Assembly (NCBI GenBank): GCA_015680685.1 | Contig: MNCI01026620.1 | Span: 89,643-153,642 of the forward strand | Direction of reading: 5' to 3' | Length of the DNA stretch: 64,000 bases | Source of the DNA: Gnetum montanum | Taxonomy: Eukaryota; Streptophyta; Gnetopsida; Gnetales; Gnetaceae | Shown here: piece by piece, positions 44,991 through 57,096 of the stretch | How positions within the stretch are numbered: the first letter of the stretch is position 1 | Layout of the letters: the number at the start of each line of letters is the position of its first letter | Made by a program: the position numbers and the translations under genes | Notes under the pieces: model-generated | What the model was told of the DNA's origin: nothing | What the model saw: the letters and a program-made list of their open reading frames with translations, nothing else | The model's database searches: none

Positions 44991-45723
44991 TCTGGTCGAA
45001 CTCCGCAGACGGACTAGTTGTGGCATCTAGACAGTTAGCCTTAGGTCGCAGTTCGCTATCTTCCCACCTAGACTAGTATTAGCTTTGTCACGTTTGGTTT
45101 AGTCCACGGTGAGGTGTATGATGTGTTTCTATACTAATTCTACTCCTGAAGACAATGGGAAACGATAATATTAACTAAGCTAAGAGAGAAGGGTTAGAGA
45201 GAATCTAAACTAGCCTAAGTGCGATGAGCATCTGTTCCTCAATCATCTGTACATATCTTGGACTTCGTGCACGACTACCACTAGGATTACCAAGCACAGA
45301 TCCTAGGTACACTACTGGGTTACCAAGTAGTCATACTTAAATGCTCGTAATCAAGTCGTACTCATTCCACGTTTAACAGGAGTTTAGGATGAGAAGAGAT
45401 TAACTAAGAAAGCAGTAAATAACAATTAATTAAACAATTAAGCTAAGTGAATGCTGCAATGATGAAGTAATCTCGATCTTTATTGTCGGTCATGTGTGTG
45501 TCCAAGTACGTCACACTCAAATAAAGGTTCCATACAATTACAATCACCACACTGTGGGCATATACTAGGAGGAAAAGGGTTGAGAGAAAAATAAAAACTA
45601 AAATCAAAACTAACTCTAAAATTGACTGCCTATTGGAACTGCCTGCCTCTTATTTATAGATGAGGAGACAGGCTACGATATCACGTACGCGATATCACAG
45701 CTGGGTTAAATGGTGACTCATTA
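44991..45723 (-). repeat. element E 5' LTR remnant
   Basis: Aligns with 38022-38755; the outer 58 or so bases next to gag are missing. Its far end reads CATTA instead of CATCA, then gttgt. On plus, 'gatatcacgtacgcgatatc' at 45678-45697 retains two palindrome cores. Confidence 0.85.
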
Positions 45724-45728
45724 GTTGT

Positions 45729-46345
45729 CTTCCCAAGCTTACTTGTAAGGCACAATTGTATGGTTAAGTAAACTTGAGGTATATGATTTTTATGTTTTTT
45801 ACATTTTTATCTTAATCTCCTAAGTGTGTGTAATGAAAAGATTTAATTAACTAATGGGTCTTTGTAACTTTAATGTGAATCAAATCTTAACACCAACATC
45901 TGTTCCCACTCTTCGAACACATCTTGAACCAGTGTAACACTACTGGGGTTACCAAATGCTAGTCGTTACTAGGTTACCATGTGTTCCATGCTTGCCTGAA
46001 GTGGTCGTGTTGAATGTGTTAATTCATTGATAATCGATAATTCATAAATCTATGGAAATAACATTAATTAACTTCTGAAAGCATCAAATAACAGTAAATA
46101 ATATTAAATGCAATAATTAAATTATTCTTAATGTTGCAAGGTTTATCACAAAGTTTTTCTTTATTTCCGGACACAAGGTGTGCTCAAGTACACAATGCTC
46201 AAATAAAGATCCATTCACTTTATGACTCCTATTGTGGGCACTCATAAATAATTCTAACCTTTGGAATAGAAAAACTGCAAGAGTTTGGCTAAGATTGAAA
46301 AACTAATGCCAAACCAAGTGCCCTTGTCTCCTATTTATAGCCAAC
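45729..46345 (-). mobile_element. right part of the older split LTR
   Basis: Continues 37836-37963 and matches the LTR at 26206-27000 until 'ctatttatagcc' near 46331, its TATA region. There it is broken and joins receptor-kinase copy 2 directly. U3 and the rest of the element are gone. Confidence 0.75.
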
Positions 46346-47233
46346 GAGCCAGGTAGGAAGATGACTGTGCAAATTGTTGATACCAAAATTTAAGATTGTA
46401 AGAGCTGTGAGGTTGCTTAAACAGCGGGGAATGGTTCCACTCAGACTGTTTTCACAAAGAAAAAGTTTAGTGAGATGGTAGAGATTGGCAAGTGCACAAG
46501 GAATGAAACCCTTCAAATGATTGTCACCAAGAGCAAAATGTTGCAAGAATGAAAGGTTACCCAGTTGAACAAGAATGATGCCATGAACGTTATTAGAAGA
46601 AAGGTAAAGGAATTCAAGTTTGTGGAGTGCTCCCAACCATGAAGGGATTTGTCCATTCAACTTATTTTGGTAAACATTGAAGGTCTTAAGGTTTTGGAGT
46701 GTTGCAAATGACTAAGGAATGTCACCAACCAAGGAATTTGAGCACAAAGTAAGAAATTGCAATGAAGAAAGGTTTCCTATCTGATAAGGAATCCCACCTT
46801 CAAATTCATTTCCACATAAATCTAGGAATTTAAGCCTTTGTAAAGTGCCAAGGGATGATGGGATCGTACTAGAGAAAGCATTGTTGTAAATATCCAGTTC
46901 ATGCAGGAATGATAAGTTGGAGAGGTGGGGAGATAGGGATCCACACAACGTGGCATTTTCCAGAACAATTTTCACAACTCAACCATGATGTTTGGTGGAG
47001 CAACTGATTCCAGTCCAATTGCATGCAGTGCCATCATGATCGTTCCAATCATGGAGAAGAGAGAGTGGATCACTAGTGATGCACTTCTTGAATTGAATGA
47101 GAGCTCTCATATCATTCAAACCTCCATCATGATGTGTATGAGCTTTAGCAAGAGCAACAAAGAAAAATGAGAAGCACAAACAAAGCAGAAGCAGAAGGCC
47201 AAAAGGAAGAGCAGTATAAGAAGAGGAGGCCAT
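46346..47233 (-). pseudogene. LRR receptor kinase copy 2 (N-terminal third only)
   Basis: ATG at 47233 (MASSSYTALPFG), signal peptide, LRR N-cap (CNWTGISC) and about nine LRRs in one frame to about 46350. There are only two stops: TGA at 46979-46981 where copy 1 has CGA, and TAG at 46712-46714 where copy 1 has CAG. Conversely, this copy keeps the TGG that is TGA in copy 1. The rest of the ectodomain, the membrane segment and the kinase are deleted where the LTR fragment begins. Confidence 0.9.
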
Positions 47234-49119
47234 TGTGATGCTAATAATACATAATTGTTGTCGATGTTGAGCTCAACTTAAACTTGTCTGCCCATGTTTA
47301 GTCATTTGACTCGACATTGACGTTTCAAAATAAATTTTTAAGCATTAGTTAAATAACGTATTAACTTGAAGTTTTTCTTTATATGGTGGATGAGAAATGC
47401 TTCATTGTTTTAGACTTCTATTCCTGCGTAATTCTCGTTTTCTTTCCAATGTGGCATTCCTATAATCTTCCCATCTTTGGTGACTTTTTTGAACATTTAT
47501 GGGCAACGGGATTGCACGGGATTCCGTATGAAATGGGGTCAACACAACACAACACGTCTTGCTGTACTATATGCCATCCTTACGGTGCAGAGTCAAGTCA
47601 AGAAAATCATTAAAAAAAACATCGATTTATAATTAAAAAACATCGATTTATGTTCACCTTTATTAATGCCCTGCTGAGATGACTTGTCATCAATTTTCAC
47701 GATGGTTTTATGTTCACCATCAATGAATGCCGTGTTGGCCCAGAATCCGATTTTCCGCATTTCTGTAAAAAGTGGTCCGCCCAACGCGTTTTCCCTGAAT
47801 TTTCTAAATAATTGACGGAGAAGAAGCTTGACCACGTAAAGTATATGCTTTTCTATTCAAAGCATTTGGCACAGAGTACAGTCCGTCCCATTCCAATGAA
47901 TTATTTACCGATTTGATCCTCATGGATGGTATTATTGTTCCACAAATTTTGACAATTTCAGACATTGTTAGCACAAAGGTATTATTGTTCACAAATTTTC
48001 ACAATTTCAGACATTTTCAGAATCCAACTTGATGTTGTGCTCAAACTCTTTAACCATCTACATAATCTATGGTTACATAATCTATTGCACCATAATTTGT
48101 ATAATGGATATAATAGTCTCTTTTTAACCTTTTTTTATTTTCTGAGAAACTTAGTGCCTTGTGAGTGGCAAAACTAGGTAAAATTACAGGTCTATACTAC
48201 CAAAAAGTAATTTACAATTAGCATTAAATTTGCTCTATATAAATTTTAATATCATGTTAATGAAAATGTAAATGGATTATGCAAATATTTTATTATGATT
48301 ATATATTTTAAAAGCTAATAATATAATACTTAAAAGTAAAAGGGTCCAAACATCATTAAGTCTATTTTCATTTAAAAGAAATTGCAAAAAATGAACTATG
48401 TTGAGTGGGTGTATATATGTAGATTTAGTCTTTGGGTAGTTGACTCAAAATATATTCTATGCATTGTCTATGGCATTGTTTTGTAAAATTTATAATTTTC
48501 TATTACAAAATTTAATTTTAAAATGTTTCTAAACGTGGCTAAAGAGGTTTTACAAACAAAAGAAAAAGTCTTAGCAATTGGAATTCCCAAAAATAGAATT
48601 AAGAGAATTCCAACAAGAAATCACAGAATATATATATATATATATAATCAATTAAAACTCATTGAAATTGATGCAATGGGAATAAACTGAGAATGGACAT
48701 TAGGATATTCTTGGTTTTTACACCAAAAATTATCCAAGTGGGTCTTTCTCAAGTAGGTTCTATAAATAATTGACTATCAAGGCATCCATTTACATCTTAA
48801 ATGATTTAATGAGAATACATTATTTTCAATATTTTCTTATCAACTTCTCCCTTTGGGTATATGATGAGGTAAACATAGAGCAAGTGAAATGAAAGCATGG
48901 AAAAGAAATAAAAGGGATAGAACCTCTCTCCTCTTAAACTTAGGACATATTACCATGTGAAATCACAAGATAATTTTACTGCATAGCATCTTTACCCTTT
49001 TCACAAGTCCAAGATCAAGTTGTACCTCTTACTAGTGCTACCTCATTAGATCCACCTAATTCCACCTTTAAAACAAACTTTGCCATTGTTTCTTAAATAA
49101 CACCATCAAATTGATAGTT
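47234..49119. other. upstream DNA of receptor-kinase copy 2 (duplicated)
   Basis: Counterpart of 24295-26150, with small indels. A local direct repeat of 'caaaggtattattgtt' style sequence lies at about 47927-48010. No conserved ORF. Confidence 0.7.
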
Positions 49120-49379
49120 ACTTTAAGTCATATGTTAGAGGTTTAGACATCAAATCAATTGACACCAAGGTCTATTGGCCTCTTTAAGGTCTTGAGAAGA
49201 GTTGAAGTAGTGTCATATCAAATTAGTTTATCTCTATACTTATTGAGGATTCATGATGTGTTTCATGTGTCAATGTTGAGAAAGTATGTTTCAAATCCAA
49301 GGCAAATGATAAAGATGGGCTTTGAAATAGAACCAATGACACTATTCGGATTTATGCTAGAGGGAGATTGTAAGAACAC
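49120..49379 (+). pseudogene. Ty3/gypsy integrase C-terminal fragment
   Basis: Encodes TPRSIGLFKVLRRVEVVSYQ, then RIHDVFHVSMLRKYV. This is the GPF/Y-type end of a plant chromovirus integrase ('PR.iGPfeil...YrL.LP...ihnVFHVSmLrkyv'). The rest of pol is absent upstream, and element A2 cuts it at 49380. The first bases are also present in copy 1 just before 26206. Confidence 0.85.
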
Positions 49380-50213
49380 TGATGGGACGTGATATCTCGT
49401 CGTCCCCTACGCTATCGCGTACGCAATATCGTGGTCCATTGCCATATCTATAAATAAGAAGTGGCACTCCCCTTATTCCTTATCTTGGGTTAGAAGTAGG
49501 GAAACTATGGCAGTTTGATCACTCCAGAGATAGATTATTTTCCATGTGCCCGCAGTAGGAGTCCCCAAGTGAACAGATCTTTATTCGTGCAGCTTTGTAC
49601 CCGAACGCAAGTTGTGTACGGCAATAAAGACGAGCTTTGTGGATAAACCTTGCAGTGCATGGATTAGGATTTTATTTAATGTTGTTTATTATTTTTTCTT
49701 AGTAATGTGGTATGAGTACGACTTGATTACGAGCATCTAAGGATATGTACAGTTAGTCAAGGAATCAGCTACTCATCGCAATGCGGTATGAGTACAACTT
49801 GATCACGAGCATCTTTGTGTGACTACTTGGTAACCCAGTGGCGTATCCAAGATCTGCGCTTGGTAATCCCAGTGGTAGTCATGCACAAAGATGTGTACGG
49901 TTAGTCAAGGAATTGGCTACTCATCGCACTTAGGCTAGATTAGGTTCTCTCACCCTAAACTCCTAGAACGTGGGATAAGTACGACTTGGTNTCTTAGCAT
50001 AGGAGAAAACCAGAAAATACCAAAAAAATCATATATCTCAGACATGCTTAACCATACACCGTGACACATACAAGCAAGTCTGGGAAGACAACGATTAATT
50101 AACCCCAAGTGTTCCTTGCGGTGTATAGGCATTTATTTTGCAGAGTTCGACCAGATCGTGCGTACGACGCTCGTATTCGTATGGTTGAGTGTAGGGATAC
50201 CCGCCACTCATCA
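49380..50213 (+). repeat. A2 5' LTR (contains a hidden gap)
   Basis: 834 bp as assembled. A single N at 49991 joins 'acttggt' to 'tcttagcataggag'; in the 3' LTR these are separated by 56196-56436, about 241 bases. Confidence 0.88.
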
Positions 50214-50214
50214 T

Positions 50215-50232
50215 TGGTGCCGTTGCCGAGGA
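50215..50232 (+). other. A2 primer-binding site (tRNA-Asp type)
   Basis: TGGTGCCGTTGCCGAGGA matches the complement of the plant tRNA-Asp 3' end (from memory) at 16 of 18 places. Confidence 0.65.
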
Positions 50233-50356
50233 CTAAGTGTTTGTACACCAATTCGAACATAAGGAAATCATTCACATCATTGTGAGCCTTAACAAACCTT
50301 TGGGTTAATTAGTTAATTAAGAACTTATATAATGGTGAAATAGCACACCGGTAAAA

Positions 50357-53300
50357 ATGACTTCTTCTCACAAAGTTAATTCACCTAGGACTAACACTAA
50401 AGACAGTCGGCAACATACAACACATAACCAAAACTAGCCAAGTCCTAAATAATACAAGATAGTTTATACTCATCCTGATGAGTATATTCTGAACTTTACT
50501 TTTATCCTCCATCAAGACGAACAGCTACGATGGAGAGACCTACAAGGTAACATTGTCTTACCCCTGGATCGATCAGTCCCGAACATGCTCTTCCATGCCT
50601 TGTCACAGACTAGCATGCAAGACCTATTTGCTGAATACGTTGCTGAGGACTTTGATATGAGGGATTATTATCCCACAGATGCACAACATAGGAGGGACTT
50701 AAGGCAGGAGAGTCAACACACATTGTCGAAGGGCAAAGCCCCACATGTCCTTAGTGAAATAGGAGACAAGGAACCCCTCATAACAGGTTCTTTAGCAAAT
50801 GATGTTCCTGCTCCTCATGATGGTGAAGAGGTTAGGCATCAGAGCCTTCGATCAAGTGTACATGCTATGGGCTCTAATCCCCATGAACACCAACTGTTCA
50901 TGGAAGGAACAACCACTCACATTAATGACAGACACTTAGATCGTTATAATGATCAGGGCTGAAGCAGCCGAAGAGAAGGTAAGAAACATCACCACAGTGA
51001 TGGCCCCCTCCTTCTTCTCCTTCATCTCACCACTCACACTCTCCTTTTGTATCTAGGCCCAACCATCGTGAACATAACGATGAGGGTAAAGGTAAAGAAG
51101 ATGAGAGACCTCGACAGGAAGGTCGAGAGATAGGACGAGGGCAAGGACGTAGGGAGATTAGGGAACTAAGAAGACATCATAGGCATCATGAAAGAGATGA
51201 TCATGATGAGCCCATACTCACAACCCGAAGTATGCTTGACATTACAGAGGCTATTAGAATTCCCACAAGGCACTTAAAAGATAGTCAGATCAAGCGTTTG
51301 GACATAAATAATATCCCATGTTTCGAAGGGGGATACAACGCTGATCCACAACATCATTTACAGGCATTCCACGATGCCTGTGCCTTGCAGAATATAGATA
51401 ATGAGTGGCAAAAGCTTAAGTTGTTCCCAAGGACACTCACCAAAGAAGTAGAGAGCTGGTACCAGTCCTTAGAACCGGAACCATCAAGAGGTGGAGTACG
51501 ATGCTTGAACTTTTCAACAATAAATATCAGACATACTCCAGAGTGTCCAACTTGCGTAAGCAGATCCAAGGCTGGAAACAAGGTGCTTGTGAACCCTTGG
51601 ATGCTACCATGGCCCACTACTATACATTGCTACACCGTTGCTCGGGCCATGGGTACGCACAGTGGGATCAACTTCGCCACATCGTGTATGGGATAAGGCA
51701 TGAAACGAGATGAACTCATGGGACCTATGCCCAAGGGAGGCTATCACAACTTAGAGCCCAAGAAGTACAAAGCTTGTTGGAACAAGTAGCGCAAGAAGAA
51801 GGTGAACTACGTAAGATGGAAAGTGCGGAAGAATACAACCGCAACCCCTCCCTTTGCAAAAAGGGAGTGAAATTCTATGATGAGGAGGATGAGTCACCAC
51901 TCGAAGAGTTGGTGAACCGGAAAACCTTGCTGATCCAAAAGTTAACAACCGAGGTATCAGCCAAGATGGACCAAATGTGGGATTCCTTAGACTCAAGAAT
52001 GGAAACAGTCTTGAAAATTGTAGAAGAGTCTAAGGAAGAACAAAGTAGTGACAAATGTAAAAAAAAGTGGAGAAATTTAAGCCCTGCACATAACAAGGGT
52101 AAGGGAAAAATTTCTATCTCTGATGAGGCTATGAATTCTGACACAGACGATGATAGTGGATGTGAAGTCTACTACTATGAACATCCTAAGGGATGTTGCC
52201 CAGTTATCTCACATCTACAGGAGTCTAGGGTGTATACACTAAATCCAAGACTCAAGCAATGGCAAACACCCCGAAGGTTACCTTATTCACAAGGTAACCC
52301 AAGGCAGTTCCACCAACCACTAATGTATTACCCAGGTGGAACTCCACCATAGCCCATTCGACAACATCAATAGTGGCAATACCCACAGTCATGGGGGATG
52401 CCACCGCCAACACAATAGTACCCTTACCAGCAACTTGATCCTTATGGTTATTATGTGCATCAGCCGGTTTCTCCAAGTGACTCTACCAGTCACACTACTC
52501 CCCAACGTCACTACCAAGTTCAGGAGTACTTCAAGAGGACTCCTTCTCCTTCGAGAGATATCTCACATTCATCCCATCCTCTAACTCCATCTGCACCTCT
52601 TCCACCTATAGTTCCCATACAACTTGTTCTAATAATGCAAGGGGAATTACCTACTCAACTGCAGCAACGCAACGCCACAAGAGCTGTAAATATTTAGCTT
52701 GTAAATATTCAACATGGCACTGGTTTTGACAATTGTACAAAGAAGAGGTCCTTCTTCAGAACTAGGAGCCCAGAAAAACTCTCGCAACAACAAGAGGTTG
52801 AGTACATGTATAGGCCTCCAACAACTAACCCTTCGGAGCACCCTTCAGTCCAAAAGACTTGTACACATATGGTTATGTTAACACATATCGTAACTGACTG
52901 GATCAAGGTGGGCCACCTTCCCAGGAAACTATCTGACCCTGTGAGCCTCTTAATTCATTTACAAATCACCGAAAATGCACCACATCAGGCTCTTCTTGAC
53001 TCAGGTTTCAGAGTTATTCTAATATCATGAGAAATGTATTAAGCCTGGAACCTGCCCCAACTTAAGAAGAGTAACATACAACTAGAGCTGGTTGACCAGT
53101 CCATCATCATTCCATTAGGATTGGTGGAGGACCTTATCACCACTGTGTGTGGGTGGTCATACCCAGCTGATTTCCTGGTGATTGAGGTTAACAATGAAGG
53201 GGGCTTCCCAATTATAATGGGAAGGCCTTGGCTAAGTACAGTAGATGTGTACCTAGGGATTTGTGATCTTTTCTTGCAAATATCTAAGATAAAAATTTAC

Positions 53301-53670
53301 GAAAAGATCGAGAAGAAGAAGGTTCCATGCATCACATACAGTGATTCATCGGGTGATGACATGGAGGAAATATCTCCATGTAATAGGTGTGCCCTTGAAA
53401 CTTTGAAACAAAGATGCCTGTATGTAGCAACCACACAACCAGTAGTAGAAATCCCATGGTTGAAAGCTACTGGAAAGAGTAAACAAATATGCATGGAATG
53501 AACTGAGGCAATTCATGTTAACAACAGAGGCATAGACACATTGGAATTTGAGCGTTGCCAACTTCCACCCCTCAACTTAAGAACATCAGCAGGGAGAACT
53601 TGGGCACTGTTACGAAATTCAAACAAACGCTCATTATTTCAAATCTCTCCCTTATAATTCAGTCACGGGG
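50357..53670 (+). pseudogene. gag-protease polyprotein of A2 (broken)
   Basis: ATG 50357, co-linear with A1. Single-base losses near 51010 and 51490 shift the frame, and there are scattered stops. Gag core: IKRLDINNIPCFEGGY, LVNRKTLLIQKLTTEVSAK. Cys/His motif (52161-52199) reads CEVYYYEHPKGCCP, with the second Cys changed to Tyr. Protease: LLDSGFRVILIS (Asp codon at 52998) and IIMGRPWLSTVDVYL, closer to the retropepsin consensus than A1. It ends with LPPLNLRTSAGRTWALLRNS and no reverse transcriptase follows. Confidence 0.85.
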
Positions 53671-55203
53671 GAGATGGCCACCTATGCTAATCAAATGGGG
53701 CCCTCAGTTCTTTTAAGTTTTTTTTTTACACATTTTTGTTTTACATGTTTTTTTTTTACAAATTTCTTTAACTTTTCTTATTTTTTTTTACAACATCATT
53801 GTATTTTTTCATTTTATGTGTATGTGTGCGCCATCCACCATGTAAGTTCGTCATCCAATAAGTGTTCAGACCGATGGTATGAACTGTTTTTCATTGATTG
53901 CTAATCTTTGGTTTCTACCTTAAAGTTATGATGTTGACACTAAGGTATGTTCTTTTGATATGGTAGGCAATGAGTCCAATTCATCCATCCATCCACCAAA
54001 GTCTATGATTCCTCTTGGCTTGGAAATGTACAGTCCCCTTCCTAATAAGAACTTTAACGAATCGGTGACTAGGTACTTCTCAAACTAAGGAAGGACTCAA
54101 GGTTTGAAAAGGGTGTGACTTCAAGGGAACTTGATGCATTTTTGTTGGCCATTTGCTTGGGTTCTTGGATGTTTTCTCCTTGAGTTTTCTTGCCATTCCG
54201 ATGTTATCAAATTTTCGAAAGCTGAGGTAATAAAAATAGGAATTCTTTGCATGGTGTGGTTCTCACGCATACAAACATAAAAACATAAAAAAAAATCAAA
54301 GTGAGGATTCAAAGCACACCTCTTAGACCAAATAACTTTGGGCTACAAGCATTGGTTATGGAACCAAAGTGTTCCCTCTAACTAAGGCCCTTCTCACTTT
54401 CCATTCTCTCCTTTGTTTCGTTGGAATGGTGGTAGCTTTTGGAGATGCATTCTTGTTACTCCAGTGGATGGTTCGGCCAAGTGTATTGATGTGAAGTCAC
54501 TGGATGTGGTTTGTCTGAGGCCAGAGTTGGAATAATATTTGCCATGTCATATTAATCATAAAATACACAAGGGTCTGTACACCACCTTATTCTTGGGATT
54601 CCATTCCATCCTCTTCTCTCCACTGTTCACCTCATTGATGGTTGTATCATTAGTGGATATTTTTGTAGATACATTGTTTTCTTTTTGGTAAATTCTTATG
54701 GTTAATACTTTAACTCTTGTTTCAAAGGACATTCCCAGAGCCTACGGACTCTTTGAATATGGGTTTGTCAGGGCACTAAGGGCATGAGCCTACTTTGGGG
54801 AGGACCCACTAACATTCCTATTTGGTGCATTACTTAACTTCTTTCCCTTAACATTTTGTAATTAATTCTATTTTTTTCATTTCCATCTTGACATCCACTC
54901 CATCGATGCTTTAGTTGTCCCTTTTATCTATCTTTCTTACTCCTTTCCTTTCTCCATTCTAATGCTACCGGAGGTTCGCAATTAGTCATGGGGGTATGGG
55001 GCCTAATATTTTCAATTTTCTTCTAGCCCCAATTTTTTTTGATTTTCTTCCTAACCCCTACACCTTCAGTAGTTATCATTAATATATTCCCAGATCTATA
55101 TTAGTCATACCACAACCCAGCCAATGGACTTACACCGAAGCAAGCTATGACCACATTGAAATTCATTTACCCTTGCTAATATAAGACTGTGTTGTGTGTG
55201 CAG
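53671..55203 (+). other. A2 3' region replacing pol
   Basis: Counterpart of 16864-18474, with T-rich TTTTACA units (about 53700-53800), the conserved 'gggcatgagcctactttgggg' block (54780-54800) and a TATA-like 'taatatattccc' near 55080. No ORF of substance. Confidence 0.6.
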
Positions 55204-55425
55204 ATGGCGATCATGCAACAACAGACCGGATCTGGAGGGAGCACATGGAATGGAGTGGTACTAGAAGCAGCTATGCAAGGAGCAAGATTGATGATGCACT
55301 TACGAATGGACAATGAAAGGTGCAATCTAGGCATTGGTAGCAGCAAGACTTCTTCTCTTTTCTTCTCTTATCTTCTCTCTCCTCTTTTCTCTCAAGCTAC
55401 CAAATGTGGCCTGATGTCAATGTAA
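55204..55425 (+). CDS. short conserved 3' ORF of A2
   Basis: ATG directly after TGTGTGCAG, with TGCTAAT upstream. Contains GSGGSTWNGVVLEAAMQGARL and HLRMDNERCNLGIGSSKT; the same length as the A1 ORF (18475-18696). No known domain; function unknown. Confidence 0.4.
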   Translation: MAIMQQQTGSGGSTWNGVVLEAAMQGARLMMHLRMDNERCNLGIGSSKTSSLFFSYLLSPLFSQATKCGLMSM

Positions 55426-55588
55426 TCAGGTGTTCACCCTTGTTGCCATGAATACTAGTTTTGTAAAGTCTTGTAATAATGATCCATTCACATGTCATCC
55501 CATTAGTTCCATTCCCTTAATAATTCCATACCTACCCGATATCATTGTAATGAACTCGAGGATGAGTTTTCATTTAGTCATGGGGGTA

Positions 55589-56658
55589 TGATGGGATGCA
55601 ATATTGCATGAGCTACGATATCCCGTATGCAATATCGTAGTCTGGCATCATATCTATAAATAAGAGGCGGCACTCCCCTTATTCCTCATCTTGGGTTAGA
55701 AGTAGGGAAACTCTGGTAGTTTGATCACTCCAGAGATAGATTATTTTCCATGTGCCCATAGTAGGAGTCCTCAAGTGAACGGATCTTTATTTGAGTAGCT
55801 TTGTACCTGAATGCAAGTTGTGTATGGCAATAAAGACAAGCTTTGTGGATAAACCTTGTAGTTCATGGATTAGGATTTTATTTAATGTTGTTTATTATTT
55901 TTTCTTAGTAATGCAGTATGGTACGACTTGATTACGGGTATCTAAGGATGTGTATGGTTAGTCAAGGAATCGGCTGCTCATCGCAACGCGGTATGAGTAT
56001 GACTTGATTACGAGCATCTTCATGTGACTACTTGGTATCCCAGTGGCGTATCCAAGATTTGTGCTTGGTAATCCCAGTGGTATTCATGCACAAAGATGTG
56101 TACGGTTAGTCAAGGAATCAGCTGCTCATCGCACTTAAGCTAGATTAGGTTCTCTCACCCTAAACGCCTAGAACGTGGGATAAGTACGACTTGGTTACGA
56201 GCATTTACGGATGTGTACAGTTAGCCGAGGAATAGTTGCTTATCACACTTAGGTTATTTAAGTGCCTCAGTACGACCACTTCGAGCACGTGCGTTACGTG
56301 TGATGATCCCAGTAACGATTAGTGTTTGGTAGCCATAGTTGCATAGTTCAGGGTGTGTACGGAAAGTGGGAACGAATGTTGATGCTAAGAACTTAGTGCA
56401 TTAGTTAGAGTTAGACTTAGCTTCTCAACCCTTTCCTCTTAGCATAGGAGAAAACCAGAAAATACCAAAAAAATCATATACCTCAGACTTGCTTAACTAT
56501 ACACTGTGACACATACAAGCAAGCCTGGGAAGACAATGATTAATTAACCCCAAGTGTTCCTTGCGGCGGGTAGGCATTTAGTCTATGGAGTTTGACCAGA
56601 TCGTGCGTGCGACGCTTGTATTTGTATGGTTGAGTGTAGGGATACCCACCACTCATCA
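55589..56658 (+). repeat. A2 3' LTR (1070 bp)
   Basis: TGATGGGATGC after 'tgggggta', ending CACTCATCA and followed by aacac. The 'gtatgagta.gacttgatta.gagcatc' segment occurs in duplicate (about 55916 and 55990). Confidence 0.9.
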
Positions 56659-56663
56659 AACAC

Positions 56664-57090
56664 AAAGTAGATAAAATCTAGATGTTGATTGTTAAGTGGT
56701 TAAAAGAAGAAGGAGAATTCCAAAAGCAGGAAGGTGCATAAGAATATAATAGGAATCTAGCTCTTCACAAGGAGATCCATATTTGTGAGCTAGAAAAAGA
56801 GGCACCACTAGAGGAAGTGGTCCAACAAAAGACCCTGCTAATCCAAAAATCTCACTAAAATTTTAGCCAAGGTTAACAAGACATGAGATTCCATGGATGA
56901 ATAATTTTAATTTACATTAAAGATAATGAAAGAAAAAGTGGAGTAAGAAAAAGCCAAAGAGTAGGAAAAGAAAATTAAGAAGAAAGCAAGCAAGGACATG
57001 TACAAGCATAAAGGGAAAGTAGTTGTAGTAAAAGAGGTTATAGGCTTTGATTCACACATAGTCATCACTATTAGACATGCACCAAATTTC
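56664..57090 (+). pseudogene. decayed A-related gag fragment
   Basis: Encodes ELEKEAPLEEVVQQKTLLIQK, aligned with SPLEELVNRKTLLIQKL of A2, then a Lys/Glu-rich stretch. It is an older relative. It probably belongs with the debris at 57097-58299 as one plus-strand element. Confidence 0.65.
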
Positions 57091-57096
57091 AATAAT

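Larger units (their letters stand above)
37964..45723 (-). mobile_element. E: nested LTR element with A-type gag and B-type 3' ORF
   Basis: LTR at 37964-38755 (792 bp, complete) and LTR remnant at 44991-45723. Target duplication gttgt is at 37959-37963 and 45724-45728. Interior, minus strand: gag fragment (44990-43700), A-type 3' region (43690-42290), internal promoter, then the B-type coiled-coil ORF (41700-39000) and polypurine tract (38756-38764). The outer end of the 5' LTR, the primer-binding site and the first half of gag are missing in one deletion at 44990/44991. No RT or integrase. Confidence 0.8.
49380..56658 (+). mobile_element. A2: second gag-protease-only LTR retrotransposon
   Basis: LTRs 49380-50213 and 55589-56658; target duplication aacac at 49375-49379 and 56659-56663. 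Same organisation as A1: PBS, gag, Cys/His motif, protease, 3' region without pol, short ORF, polypurine tract. The 3' LTR is longer than that of A1 because of an inserted block of about 140 bp (about 55975-56120). Confidence 0.92.
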
